Source: Lutjanus erythropterus (lineage: Eukaryota; Chordata; Actinopteri; Lutjaniformes; Lutjanidae). From it: a DNA stretch of 64,000 bases. Shown in pieces: positions 24,779-37,480 of this stretch; position 1 is the first letter of the stretch; every line of letters begins with the position of its first letter. The stretch is from positions 24,705,312 to 24,769,311 of the forward strand of contig CM034591.1 of assembly GCA_020091685.1 (NCBI GenBank), written 5' to 3'. The position numbers were made by a program, and so were the translations under genes. The notes below the pieces were generated by a model. That model searched no databases. It was not told the DNA's origin and worked only from the letters and a program-made list of their open reading frames with translations.

Positions 24779-25136
24779 TGCAATAGATTTTTGACTCTGA
24801 ACACAACTCAAATTCTTAAATTTTGAAAAAGTTTTACCAACTGCTAATCTTTTGTTGAGATAATCTACTTATCTTCTTTAGATAAATTTAAATCTTTGTG
24901 TTTTAGAAACCCCCCCAAAATTGTATTAAAAATTATTAAGTAGTTTAAGTGAATTATTGTCAAAACCTTCAATCTTCTTCTTCTTTCCACCAAAATAAGA
25001 GTTTCTAAACCTCAAAATATAAGTTTATCTATAGAAGAAAAGTCAATTATCTCAACCACAGATTATAAAATGGTAAAACTTTTTATTTCAAAATTTAGGA
25101 GTCTGAGTTTGGCTCCAAACTCAAAAATCTATTGCA
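24779..25136. mobile_element. Foldback (long hairpin) MITE
   Basis: The left arm (24779-24910) starts TGCAATAGATTTTTGACTCT and includes AAATTTTGAAAAAGTTTTACC and TGTTGAGATAAT. The right arm (25001-25136) is its inverted copy, with TGCAATAGATTTTTGAGTTT and GGTTGAGATAAT read on the minus strand. Arms are about 130 bp with a loop near 90 bp. A TTTTTTACAGTGT at 25178-25190 may be the true outer end of the element, as in CACTGTAAAAA MITEs. No coding capacity. Confidence 0.75.
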
Positions 25137-25190
25137 GCATGTTGCCTTGAAATGTTTTAGTTGTCTCAATTATATTTTTTACAGTGTAGC

Positions 25191-26209
25191 ATTGTTGTCA
25201 AAGAAGCGAGTATTTCAACTAAGCATGTTTACTTAATTTCTGATGGCATCTCCCGCTCATTCCATGATAGATTTCAGGCAATATAATATAAATATAAGCT
25301 TTAAGCTTTCATTTAGACCAGTGTAGTAATACTAAAAAATTTCACCTGTAAACAAACTTTAAAAATCATGCTTAAGAAAGCTGCACATTACAGTTACAAA
25401 GATTTTCTTTATGTACAACTTCAAAATATTGCTTTAAAAAAGTAAGTTAGAATATAATGTAACTTTTAGAATAATTGACACTTCATTCATTCAACAAATG
25501 TTAGTGTTAAACAGTACTAAGGGGGTAAAAACCTAAACATAAATGTTCATTTTTGTAAAAAAAATAAAACTTTCCCAAGCTTTATGCATTTATGTTTTTT
25601 AACCTCCGAAATCTATACAGGCTTAATTTCAATTACTAAACTGGTGGGAATTGAAAGTTAGATAGATTAGAGTTACTTCTATTGCCCTGGATGCTAAAAG
25701 ACATTAGTAGTGCATGAGAGTCCAGTGCAGAGTGCTGCAGCTAAAACAAGGCTCCCAAAGAACGTTTTTTTCTGTTCTTTTTTTCAAAGTGCATTTATTC
25801 AGAATTGCCAGCGTTGCTCTTTCTACAGGTCTCCAAAAGACTGGTTTTACACTGTCTACACGCATTACTCCCATAGTCTGTTGAAGGCTGATCCTGTCAC
25901 CCACATCTTTCCTGCAGCCGGGCCACCCAGCCTGGATGTGCCTCCAACATGTCATCCCTCTGTGTGGTCCTTAACAAAAGAGAAACAGAGAGACAGAGGG
26001 AAGCACAGCACTGCCAACCAAGAGAGAGATGTTTCAAAATATGACAGTGTCATCTCTGGGAAGGGAGCGCAGCAGAGGAGAGAAAAGGGAAACAAAGTGG
26101 AGGGGAAAAAAGTGTGTGAAGAAAAGCAATAAACCAAGCAGAGCCTGAGGTAAGTTCAGTGCTGCTGGAAGGCGAATTTCAACCTTTTAAGTAATGAAAT
26201 GAAAATATC
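25191..26209. other. Intergenic DNA, nothing recognised
   Basis: AT-rich to 25690, then a less AT-rich stretch with overlapping frames on both strands (25704-26137). None has a recognised domain. Confidence 0.55.
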
Positions 26210-26750
26210 AAAGGGATAGTTCACTCCAAAATCAAAAATACATATTTTCCCCCAGGTCTTTAGTGCTATTTATCCATCTAGAGTTTTTTGGTGTGAGTTG
26301 CCGAGTTTTGGAGATATCGACTATAGAGATGTCTGCCTCCTCTCCAGTATAATGGAACTAGATCACACTTGGCTTGTGCTGCTCAGTGCACCAAAAGATA
26401 CATCTGAAAAATTCAAAACCAGTTTATCTTTCCAAAAATCATGACCCAGTTACTCAAGATAATCTACAGACCTTGTTGTGAGCTGTTTCATGTTGGAACT
26501 ACTTTCTTTCTAAAGGGAAAAAGTGGTATATTGGTAGATTCTAAAGTAGTTCCCATTGATTTTACTGTAAAAAGAAAGTAGATCCTACATTAAAATGCTA
26601 ACAACACCACAGAAAGGAGAGAAAAGAGATAACTCTATGGTGATATCTCCCAAACCAGGCAATTCACACCAAAACAGTGCAGACACATAAACAGCACTGC
26701 AGGCCAAAGGAAAAATGTGTAGGCTTGATTTTGGGGTGAACTGTCCCTTT
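26210..26750. mobile_element. 541-bp MITE with 26-bp terminal inverted repeats
   Basis: The left end (26210-26235) reads AAAGGGATAGTTCACTCC, then AAAATCAA. The right end (26725-26750) is its inverse with 2 mismatches in 26. Internal blocks GGTGTGAGTTG, GGAGATATCGAC, AGAGATGTCTGCC, ATAATGGAACTAGAT and ACCTTGTTGTGAGC are characteristic of a very abundant percomorph repeat. I could not settle a target duplication. Frame 26585-26782 lies inside it and is not a gene. Confidence 0.85.
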
Positions 26751-26754
26751 AAGC

Positions 26755-27470
26755 ACATATATAAAGCTATAATGCGTAACATTTCAGCATTAAAATGTCC
26801 ACAAACAATAGGCCAATGTTATCGTAACCATTTACATTTTGTTTGTTGTCAGTTATAGCATCTTAAATATTACTTCTTTTATACATTTTCATGTGCAGTA
26901 TTTAAGAAAATTTGTCATGTTCCCACCGGCCATTGTTTTGTGGGGACAGGTATGAGACTATAGACAGATTATAGTGCAAACAGTAGAGGAAGCAGTTTGC
27001 TATAAACCCCAACGTTGAGTGTGTTGTACTGTCTTGCCGTTTTGCTGTTGATTAAAAAAGAATAAAAGAAGACAAAGAAACAGAAGTTGGAGCTCGCTTG
27101 TTACCCACAGCCTGGAAGAACTGATAAACACTAACAACCAAGAAAAGAGGGTTACATTATATATTTTGTTGAATGGTGTACTTACATTATCTCAAATGTT
27201 TCTAACAATGGACAAATGCAGAGAAATCCCTATTTTATTCAGGTTTACGGTGCGTTTTCTACTAGCTGTGCCAGGGACACACAGGATACGTCAGAGAGTG
27301 AGGAAAGACGTCTACAAACAAAATTTAACATGAGGTGAATAAAACGTTAAAATAAAATGGTGGCTGCTAAACAATGAAGACAACATCTCCCATGATCCCA
27401 TGCTATTTTATGATGTCATCAAAATACATCTTTTGTTATTGTTTTAATGTGAAAGACGCAGCAGTGTTTG
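26755..27470 (+). mobile_element. Dispersed repeat family B, copy 1
   Basis: It shares with 45740-46475, in order and orientation, TATATTTTGTTGAAT/AGT, GTGTACTT-CATTATC, CAAATGTTTC-AAC, AGAGAAATCC, GGT-ACGGTGCGTTT and near the end ACATCTTTTGTTA-TGTTTTA-TGTGA. It is non-coding in both copies. Ends are approximate. Confidence 0.65.
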
Positions 27471-29178
27471 CATTTAAGAGCAAAGTAGAGAATCCATCAA
27501 GAAGATGTTAAATTTAATGTATTTCATTTTTATTTATTACTTATTTATAACCAGAGAAGGTCATGTTGTTTCTTATTTGGTTGCTTCAATAAATAAAGCA
27601 AAGTATTGAAAAGACACCAAGAAAAGAAGCATTAACTAATATGTGTGGGTGAGATAATCACATTTTGCTTTCAAAACAAACACAAGCAACTGCCAATGAA
27701 GATATGAAACATGACTCATTGCTAAATGCCAAAAACAGTTTTGCAACCAATTTTTCTGTGCAAGTGTAATTCATCATGAATTTATTATTGATTCTACGCC
27801 AAAGAACAACAAAGAATCCTCTAAAAGTTTAGATCAGAATACTAAGAGTATATTATATAACAGATTTACAATCACAAATTGTCAGAAAGACATAAAACAG
27901 AGAGTGATGTGAGCTCAATATGTAAAATTTGTGGTGCTCTGTCACACACTTTTGCAATTTATTATTTTTGTAGTGATTCCAGTGTATTTTGTGCTCCTTT
28001 GTGGTTGTTTTTGGATGATTTATTTGCCAATTGATGGATATTAAATAACCTTCACTGCCATCAGGCTCATTTATAATTTGCAAGATAAAGATCTCCATTT
28101 TATAAGATAGATATCCTGTGTCCTGAACGTGTTTTGTGTTAGATAAACGTTTTTTTGGACTGATTGATACCAGCCCACCTCTGTGATTTACGTAACACCG
28201 CGTTATGGCATGGAAAGATAAGAGTGGTGGAAACACATGATCTGCAGGGCGACTCGCCATCTGAGCTCCAGTGTTGCGTTGAAAGGCTTTTCTCTCATTT
28301 TTACAGCTGAAGTTGCATTGTACGTCTGTGAAGTGTACACATCACACTCATAACTATTACCAGTCCTCAGTGACTCACTTGGCTTTATGATATCATGTGA
28401 GCATTTGTTTGCAGCCTTGTCATTTTCATATTTTGTTTGATATTTATCTCCATCAGGTTTAAATAAAAAACGAGGTTTAGTCTGAGCAGTTGGGACTTAT
28501 TGTTTCCTACTTACCATTACACTATTCTATGCAATTTACAGGAAATGAGACTATACTGTACATACACACTGAATTAAAAACTTTGCATACATCTAGATAA
28601 GAAAACTAACCCTATACTACACAAAAAAAATCCACTGGTTGTATCTGACAGTTGTGGTAGCATTGCAATAGGTGCTTCACCATCTCTTGTGTGAAGCAAA
28701 TCTGCACTCTACTGAATCTTCTTGTTGGTTCATGTAAAATCCTTGGGAATATTTTTCAAAAAAATAATGTGAATTAATTTGAAGTGGGTCCTTTTTTGTT
28801 CAGTGTTTGTGAGCACTTCAATACAATAAATTGATCTTTTATAAAACACAGATTTTGAGGAATTTGATCCAAAACAATGGGCCAAAATGGCAGCGTCGAG
28901 GGGAATAAGGTGTATAAAGTTTTGATTTTTGGCACAGTTTGTCTGTCTCAGGGGAATATTTTCTTGCCAAAGATGAAAGACAAAATCGGGTATGGAATTT
29001 CAGATGTGGGAACGGGGTATATAACAGACTGACTCCTCACCTGTAATCCAGAGGTCAGAGGAAATAGACAACAGATACTCTGTGCTTGTAGAAATCAAAA
29101 AATGTTTTGGTAGGAGCGCTTCCTGGAATCAAATTGAGTTTGTTTGAGGTGGTCTTGAAAAAGGACACGTGTACACAC
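27471..29178. other. Intergenic DNA, nothing recognised
   Basis: AT-rich. The 135-codon minus-strand frame at 27853-28260 has no domain, signal peptide or splice context and is taken as chance. Confidence 0.55.
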
Positions 29179-29401
29179 AAAAATCACAAAAACTCCAAGG
29201 CATTCTCTTTAAAAACAATTAAAATGTCTTTCTTGACATGGCATGGCCATGTTAGGCCTTAAAACAAACTCCAATGCATTTTGGCATCAAGTCATCTCTG
29301 TTTTGACTCCCTTACGAAGGCCTGATGCCAAAATACTTCGCAGTTTATCTCAAGGTCTAATACCCTGACAAAGTTAACGCCCTGGAGTTTTTGTGATTTT
29401 T
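29179..29401. mobile_element. Palindromic 223-bp MITE-like element
   Basis: The outer arms are AAAAATCACAAAAACTCC-AGGC at 29179-29201 and its inverse at 29379-29401, 22 of 23 positions matching. An inner pair, ATTTTGGCATCA (29278-29289) and its inverse (29323-29334), is also perfect. There is no coding frame. Confidence 0.75.
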
Positions 29402-30919
29402 AGTAACATACTCCGTGTTGGTACACCTTTAAAAAAACCTCATGATGGGTAATAGCCACTCTGTGGAGGATATCAGTATCATTTTGGACCTACAGTGTTT
29501 AAAGGCATCAGTGTGCTGCAAACAAAACCATCAGATGAGTGAACAGCAGCTAAGCATGTCTCCTCTCGCACTGCTCCGATGTCAGAATTAGGGTGCCCCG
29601 ACTTTGTGACTCTCCAGAAACCATAATCCAACAAGCACAACCATTACTTTCATACCAACTCTTTTTAATTTGTAATACAACTTCTGAAACAAGTGCAACA
29701 CCACGAATGCCTTTGAGGAGAGACTGTTCAACAGTGTGTGCCACTGTTCACATTTGTACAGTTCACTGCATCTACCACAGCAGGCTGTCTTACTCTGTCT
29801 TCATTCAGCCATTCAGAACTGCTATCAGAACACTTTTGCCTTTAGATTTTTTTGCACAAAACAGTGCATTTCAATATGACCCTGGACCTAATGCCAATAC
29901 TGCAGCAATACCTTTCATACCAAAAGACAATGTAGTTCTGCTTCTATCGTTCTTATCTTCTCCTCACTCTTAAGGCTTTAAATCTTGACATCCAAACATA
30001 ATAGTTGTAAGTGGAAGCCAAGAGCACACCCATTTACCTGGCACACTGACTGCAGTGCAGTCAGATGCAGTTACTATTCCAAGAGAAATGAACAATGACT
30101 TAATAAAAATAATGTGCAAATAGGAGGGTCAGGGACAATGCTACAATTAATAACTGACTGCACTGGCTTTAACTTCACACCACTAACTGGATCAGCTGCA
30201 AAACACGATGTAATTAATAATTTGTCTGACAAACAGATAATGAAAAAAAGATGTAGTCTGCTGTAGTGATCAAACAGCTTACAGTAACTCGTTGTAGAAA
30301 CAGGCCTATATTGTAAAACCCTTTGTCTTCGTGGTAAGTGAAATCATCTTACACTAAAGTATTGTGCAATTTATAGATATATTTACACCAGTGAAAAAAA
30401 CACTACATGGGCTAAATTCAATGTCTGTTACATACAACATATGGCAGAGGATACTTTTTTTTAAAGTATTTTTGGGGCAGTGTCTAGAACTATAAATCTG
30501 TGTGATTTTGGATCGCAACACAGTAATTATGCTTTTAAATCAAATGTATTAATAAGGACAGGAAATGTGATCTTGTGCAATATCTCAACTGCATGTGAAT
30601 TAAACTTAGCTGAACAAAAGGAAAATATTTGATTAGATGTAGCCAATATTACAGCCCTGAAAGCTACAGTATTTTAATCTTATCTAAGATGCCTTACTTG
30701 ACATTTATGTTTCAATTTTAAATCTCACAGCTTTGGCAAAAAACTACACAAACACAGAAAAAGAAACATATCATCTGCATACAACAATATTCTTGTTTTC
30801 TATCTAACTGATATTTATGCCACAGATGCATCTAACTTCTGTTATGAGTTAGAGGAGGTTACAGGCTTAAAGATCAGTTAACACAAACAAGTAACTGCAT
30901 CCTTTCTTACAGCAAGAAT
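29402..30919. other. Intergenic DNA, nothing recognised
   Basis: AT-rich. The frame at 29593-29973 (+, 126 codons) overlaps an antisense frame and has no domain. Confidence 0.5.
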
Positions 30920-31700
30920 TACATCCAGGCCTCTGATCATCTGTCACTGCATCAGTATCCTGTGTGCAGCTGTATCTTGATCTGTCACCATCTCAACCAC
31001 TCAAATAATGTTCAGAAACCAGGATAAGGTGTTGACATGCCACAGTATTCTGGTTCTGTCAGAGTACCAGTAAAGTAAAGAGATATCTAGTTTTATTTAA
31101 GATCTATATAATGGCACAGAGCACCAGCAGCTCTCCAAATAGGACATGTTTTGTGACCTAATTTCAGACTAATGATCGTTAATGGGAAAATTTCTTCGTC
31201 ATATATGATTTTATTTCATTTCATTTTCTCAGTCACTGTATACATTTTTTTGTTATTTTTGGGTAGTATCAAATGTTTTACTGACTATTTTGAGATATAT
31301 AGGACCTTATTATTGGTGTTCTTGTTATCATTATTGTCATTAGCAGTTTTATTTTGATTTGTTGTAGGATTTTTTTCAGGTTTTGTCGTTGTTATTCTGT
31401 TGTTTCCCTTTGCTTTGGATTTTTAATTGCTTTATATTATGATGTCTGTGGATTTGTCTGGACTCCAAGAAGAGTAGTTGCTATCCTGGAATCCAAAAAA
31501 AAAAAAAAAAAGAATTTAAAACTTCATGTAGCATATAAAGTTTTCTGAAACCAGGGTAGTGTAATATTTACATGTGGAAAACATAACCAGGATGCTCCAT
31601 AAACTTGATCACAACCAGGATACTTGCACATGACACAGACAATGCAAGGATGCAAGAAATTAAAGTTTTATAAAACAAGAGAAGTATTTTTTATGAGACT
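30920..31700. repeat. Dispersed repeat family C, copy 1 (broken)
   Basis: The block CTGATCATCTGTC, GTGT/GTATCTTGAT, CACCATCTCA-CCACT at 30940-31010 and GAAAACATAACCAGG at 31576-31590 both recur in 48540-48960 (CTGATCATCTGTC, CACCATCTCAGCCACT, GAAACATAACCGGG). The intervening DNA differs, with a poly-A run at 31496-31511, so this copy may be interrupted. Confidence 0.45.
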
Positions 31701-32479
31701 GCAGTGTAATCCCACTTGTGCCTATGCAAGAAGAGTTAGTCCAAAGTAAAAAAGCAACAACACATCTTTCATCACTTACGTGTGCCATGCCAGTGGAGGT
31801 AAACTGAATCCCATTTCTGGTGCTCGTTGCACATGTCAGAAGGTCTTGATAAATGAAAATGGGTTTGTCACAGCCATTGTTTGTGAGTCTTTTTTTTTTT
31901 TTTTAGAACTTTAGAGGTGGTGGTTTTTGGGGCAGATGAGTTTGAAGAAGTTGGCAGCATGCAGGACGCACAATGAGCCGTGCACACTCGGTGTACTCCA
32001 CAGGTGGTGATGCCACTGGAACCTGAGGATCTCACTTTCAGCTTATTCTTTCCTCCACACCTCCCTGGATCGAGAGAGCTGAGGGGCAAAGAAAAGATTC
32101 TGCACATGATGTGTTTTTCTGGGCAGACTTGGAGGAGTCAATGTAACAGTTGGGGATTACTATTAAATGGCACTCTGCTGAGAGAGAAAAGCTCTTAATT
32201 CAGATTCTTAGTGTGTTTTTGTTTCCCTTATTGTTATCATTTTTCTGTTCTAATGGACAGAGAGGCTGAAAACCTGTGAGGGAGTATGAGAGTGAAAAAT
32301 GGTAATTTTAAGAGTACACTGAACAGTAGCTTTCATAACAGAGCAGGAATAATAATAATGATACATTAATAACAAGTATTTCAACTTATTTTATTGCTTC
32401 AATGAATGAGACAGTGATTAAGACTAATAGTGTATGTTGATAACAGCTTAATTCCACAATAAATTCTTCACTTATAAAC
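31701..32479. other. Intergenic DNA, nothing recognised
   Basis: A poly-T run lies at 31891-31905. Overlapping frames at 31868-32198 are unassigned. Confidence 0.5.
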
Positions 32480-33210
32480 AAAGGTGGCTGTAAGTCACAC
32501 ATGTGCAAGTCACAAGCAAGTCTTAATATTCAAGTCTCAAGAAAATCCTAAATTGTTGTTGTGAGAATTGAGTAAGTTAAGTCGAGTCCCTGCTATAAGT
32601 CAGGTCAAGTCATTGCTGAGGTCAAACGAGTCATAAGTCATGTCGTACAAAATTCTGATGATCTACTCCAGTTTCCACATTAAAATCAAATGCAGCTGTT
32701 TAAGCTAGTAACATGCCTGCATAGTTTATGATATGTCGTCCAAAATCAGTCCCCCAACTGTGCACTTCATTAGGAAGATATATTGTTAATGTAAAAAACA
32801 ATCGATTCAAAACCAGATCTAACTTAGCTTAAACTTACAGTTAGCTTTCTAGCTAATGTCTGAAAGCAAGCTTAAAAGAGATATTCACCTACCTTTCTTT
32901 GTGTGGTTTTTAGTGACGGACAAGGCCGGATGGTGTGGTGATCGTCTCACCAAAACCATAAGTGACAAGACAACGCAAAGCCTGTGTCAAGAATGTGCAT
33001 CAGGCACACTCTTTGGCCTTCACTGGTCTGCAGCATCCTACTGGGTTGCCATGTCTGCACACATTGCACTCAATCATGTTTCAAAAGCAAAACATAACTT
33101 CTATCTAGAAAAATACCAATATTTGATGAAAACAGTTGAGTCTTTTATCAGTGTTAGTTGAGCAAATCTCAAATCCCCAAATTTACAACTCTAGTCAAGT
33201 CATATGACTG
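32480..33210 (+). mobile_element. CAAGTC-type MITE, second copy
   Basis: Left end is rich in CAAGTC/AAGTCA (32495-32650) and the right end in the inverted form near AGTCAAGTCATATGACT (33193-33209), with a non-coding middle that contains a 101-codon chance frame (32856-33161). It is related to 11225-11780. Ends are approximate. Confidence 0.6.
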
Positions 33211-33618
33211 GGCCCCCCCCACCCACTGCTTCATGCAGTCATTACAGACGAAGGAAATAACTTTGTTTGTAATGTGCAGACACAAACTCCAGAATGTGTC
33301 TAGGTAGGACAACTCAGCTAAATCCTCACACCACATGTGAACAGTGTTTGTCACAGATAATTACTGCTGCTACATTACACAATACAACACGTTCAATATG
33401 TCCAAACCTAAAGTAATTCAACATGTGGCAAGCTCACACACGTAATGACATGAGAAAGTGAGAGGATGTAAACAATACTGTGATATCAGGACATTCTGGG
33501 TGAGCAGCTGGGCGACTAAACGGTGCTGCTCTGGTCTGCAGAGATTCAGCTAATGATCATTCATGTGAACTCCATATCCTGTCCCAAAACCTCCAGCCTA
33601 TTTATCTTTAGGTGGTCT

Positions 33619-33620
<2 letters not shown>
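33211..33620. other. Intergenic DNA, nothing recognised
   Basis: A C-run lies at 33212-33220. No other structure was seen. Confidence 0.55.

Positions 33621-33694
<74 letters not shown>
33621..33694. repeat. (CA)37 microsatellite, perfect
   Basis: 74 bp of uninterrupted CA. It yields a Thr-His run in the frame at 33523-33831, which is not a gene. Length and purity predict high polymorphism. Confidence 0.98.
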
Positions 33695-33695
<1 letters not shown>

Positions 33696-36080
33696 TCAGT
33701 TACGATCTCCTCTCTCAAACATGAGACAGCGTGTGCATACACAAATACACCAAGCATTCATTCGGTCTCTTGAGAGGCCTATTTTCTGTCAGTGCTTTCA
33801 TTGTGAGATTAAGCTATCCACATGTTTGTGAACAACAAACTACAAATGCCTGGGCTGCAGAAACAACAGTGTGTTCCTCATCATTTGTTGTGAAAACAGT
33901 CCCTCTGGTGGCCTCCCTGCCCCCAGCCTGCATTTTCCCCACTGTAAATCATGATGAAATGGCTTGCAGGTGTCAGGATTAAAGAATACTCTCAGAGGAC
34001 TTTGGGCCACAGACACAGTCACAGCTGCTTCTCTCCTTTTGCCAGCTCCTTTATTACCATTTGTTTTCTGTTTAGTGTGATGGTCTTGTAGTGTAGTACC
34101 AGTGCTGGGGTTGGACGAATGGCCGACCTCCAGAGAGTTGAGACTACAGTACATGGAGCGCTGCCATAACTGCTTTGACATACTGTAGCCTATAGAGTCC
34201 TTTAAGCTCATGAATAAAAAAAACATCCCAGGGTGTTTAGCGTATCTGCCTGCTGTCGGTGAACAGTATGTAACTTTAATTTTTCTGAGAACCAGAATTA
34301 CCCTGTGCCAGTATTTCTGGAACCAATAAATACCTGCCACTTCTCAGCAGAGAGACGACAAAATTAAGAGTGGATCATTGTTGTCTTTATGTGATTATGG
34401 TGCCCCATGCGCTGGCTGGCATCGTTGAGACTGAACCATGTGTTTTTGATGCATCAGAACGTCTCCCCAAAAGCTCAACTGTTTCTTCCAATGACAGTTT
34501 CTTAAAGGGAATATATTGTTCATTACAACTTTGGTTTTTATTGTCGTACCCTGGGCGAACAGTCCTATCATTTATGATAAAACTGTACTCCAAACTAGTT
34601 GTTGAGATTTTGAAAAGTAGCAGCACCTCTAAAAATAATTCAGACAGAACACTGTCAGAGGATAATACAGATTCAATATCCACTGTAGTTTACAGACCAA
34701 CTTCCTGGTTCATCTTTGACCAACCTTATTGGCCATGCTTGTGCACACTCATGGTTTTCCAATGTAATGAGAGATTATTAACGAAATAATGTGAGTGCTC
34801 ACTTTCAGATTCACATCTAAGTAACGCTAATCTCAGAAAGCTTTTCTCTTGTTTACAACATGTCTGATTGTCTGACCAGCCCAGTCTTTCTTCCTACTCG
34901 TTAGATACTGACTAAATTTCACCGCCCATCACGTGGCCTTTCTGTTGTGTGTCATTTTAGTGATTTTAATAGTCATGGTCCCACTAACCCAAACTGCAAC
35001 CTTTTCACTTTGTTAATGACATGTTAAAAGGCCATTTCACTGCATTAATCACATGTTAAATACGGCTGTCTGACCACATCAGATACAGCAGCCGAAGGAT
35101 ACCTTCTGCCTCAGTATCAGACGCCGGAGCGCAGTGACATTTCACTGGTATGTGACGAGTTGGGATGAGAATGCGCTTGAAGAGCATAACATTGGGAGGA
35201 ATTTGATTTTAACATTGAAAAGTGGGCATGCTTGATGTACGATGCTGCTGGTAGCTAGCTACCTGATGAATCTCATCTCCGTGCTGCTAAAACATGATGA
35301 TTGATTGATGAGTGGATGTCATGATATTATTGGTTCACACTGGCTGGTTCAAGCTTAAGTAAACACACATCATATTTTGTTCTACAGGAAACAAGCGGAT
35401 TAGATTTTTAGATAAAAATACAAACAAATTGATCTTTGATTTTTTTTTATCAAGCCGTGAACATAACACATATTGTGACATGCTGTCACCTTTTAAATTG
35501 ATTTGCATTGTTTACACATCCAGCCGATACAGAGCGTACAGAGTTTGGCCAATATTTACTCGTCTTTTAACTCATGAAGGTAAATGACTGCCTCTGTTTC
35601 TTTAGCTGCTACTTCACTGTTTTCACCAACTCATCTGTCTGCAGTTTGATGCTAAGCAGGTAGTGTGTAGTTGTTTTTTTTTTCAAGTTTGGGACCTAAA
35701 ACTGCACTGATGGGAACAGTGAAGGGACCAAAACAGTAACATCGTAGGCAAAAAAAACAAAACAAAGAGCTGAATAAGACTAAACCACTTCATAGAACTG
35801 AGGGTAATAACTGCAATGTTTTTGGCCACTTTGAGTGAGTACAATGTTATATTGTTGTTGTTGTTTTATTTTCTTTAGATTGCTGTCAGCTATACAAGAA
35901 GTAGTACATTTGTCCAAATGAGAAATACGTCCGTTTTGATCATTATGACGTAAATTCCACTCGACACAACAGTGAGCACTCAGCTCAGACTGAAAATGAT
36001 CACAACCGCTAATAAAGATCTTTCTCACAGCAGACAATCTGATTGTCAGGTGTAACTAATAACATTAACGATGGCTCGGG
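33695..36080. other. Intergenic DNA, nothing recognised
   Basis: Frames at 33840-34340 (-, 166 codons) and 34370-34789 (+, 139 codons) lack domains and overlap opposite-strand frames. No repeat with a second copy in the window was seen. Confidence 0.5.
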
Positions 36081-36089
36081 TCCATTTAG

Positions 36090-36190
36090 GTGCCCCAGTA
36101 AGCCATGCCAGTGAGCCAGTGAGCCAGCACGCACAATAGCAAGACTCTGGCACTGGAGCAGCTAAATGGAACGCAGCCATCGTTTAATGT
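36090..36190 (+). repeat. Dispersed repeat, shared with 4880-4990
   Basis: See 4880-4990 for the shared blocks. Here the GTGAGCCA unit is duplicated (36107-36127), a small local tandem repeat. Confidence 0.5.
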
Positions 36191-36864
36191 TATTCACTAC
36201 ACCTCTGTTTGACAATTTGTAGTGCTGTGAGAAACATCCATTAAAAATATTAGTAACTGAATGTAGTGCATCCCATATGTGTTCACCTCATTTGTAATAT
36301 CACTGCAATCTTAAATGCCATTTGCCTGTCAAAACAAAGAATTACGTTTGATTACATTATGAGCTCTCTGAAGGATAAAGTAAAAACACAATCACTGTTA
36401 ATCAATGAGACTTGAAGGAACATTTCCTTCACAATGTCTCTCACACCAAAGGAAATATAATAATTTGTTGAGGGAGTTTGGGTGAGTATTTAGGTGTGCC
36501 ACTGAAGTGAGACTGTGCAGATCGGACTGCTGAGTGCAGTTTGCTGGACCACTTGTATACAGAGTAGAGCTGTTCCAAACACGTACTCGCCACACTTCAC
36601 ATGCAAGTTTGACGTAGAATGAGTGTTTAGAATGGCTGCCCTAGTTTTATCATGCTCGGGCAACATAGTCATAATGAAGATTACCTTGCATCTTAAATCC
36701 AAACCCACGATGAGGCATTATATGAGGCTGGTGAGCAGTGATGAGGGCCACTGCTGCAAGGCCAAAGAGAAACTGGATACACACTAGGATTAGATAGGGT
36801 GAGTTTGAGGTTTCCAACAGTATACATTCCTCACAATGGGCCCCCTCTGAACAAAGTGCTCTTT
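36191..36864. other. Intergenic DNA, nothing recognised
   Basis: AT-rich with short overlapping frames only. Confidence 0.5.
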
Positions 36865-37480
36865 ATTTATTTAAAGCAACATTATGTAAGATTTGGAAGT
36901 TTTGCGATTGTGCGCCCCTACAGTTTCAGTGTGAAATTTACTTAAACCCTGGACAGCTGCCATGGACAGCTGTACACGTATATTTATTATGATTAGCCTA
37001 CATTACTGATGACGAAAAACTAGCGAGGCGACAACTTTGCTAACACAGCCAAACATCAAGCAACTGCAATAACAGAAGACTCAGCAAGCCAGCTAATATT
37101 ATTTACTTGTCCAACAGCAAGTTTGGCGTCTGTCTGGCAGTCTTTTATTTCACAGAGCTCTCACCAATGACTAAAATCCAGTCCGACGTTTGCTTTTGTC
37201 CAGCATCCTCCGGCTCAGTCACTCTCTCTTTTTCTCTTCTCAGATTCCTCCGTCAGCGTCCTCTTCAGCCTCTTCACCTCTGCCATGATGTCCATAGCAG
37301 GTTTTGATTCTGGCTCGACATTCCCAGTTCTGGTTCTGGCACAACACCGGGGCCACTGTCCGCCAGTATCCCCCGGGCCCTGAGCCTGAAAACCTCCTCC
37401 TCCCTGTGCAAGCGCTGTAAACATCAACACTCCAGCAGTACTCTGAGCTCCTAGTCAGGGCAACGCAGCTAACTGAGCTA
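36865..37480. mobile_element. Probable fish dispersed repeat
   Basis: It opens AAAGCAACATTATGTAAGAT, a form of the fish repeat end that reads AAAG-xx-ACT/CAxT-GTAAGATTT, and has GTGCGCCCCTACAGTTTCAG nearby. The minus-strand frame at 37215-37430 encodes an AEVKRLKRTLTEESEK-type charged stretch. It sits in repeat-like DNA, lacks a start context and is not called a gene. Confidence 0.4.

Noticed and set aside
33523-33831. 102-codon frame with a Thr-His run
   Set aside because: It is a translation of the (CA)37 tract.
33840-34340. 166-codon minus-strand frame
   Set aside because: No recognised motif, overlaps an opposite frame, and no splice or promoter context.
37215-37430. Charged 71-codon frame resembling a coiled-coil piece
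   Set aside because: It lies in repeat-like DNA (36865-37480), has no splice sites in a gene-like layout, and no homologue was recognised.
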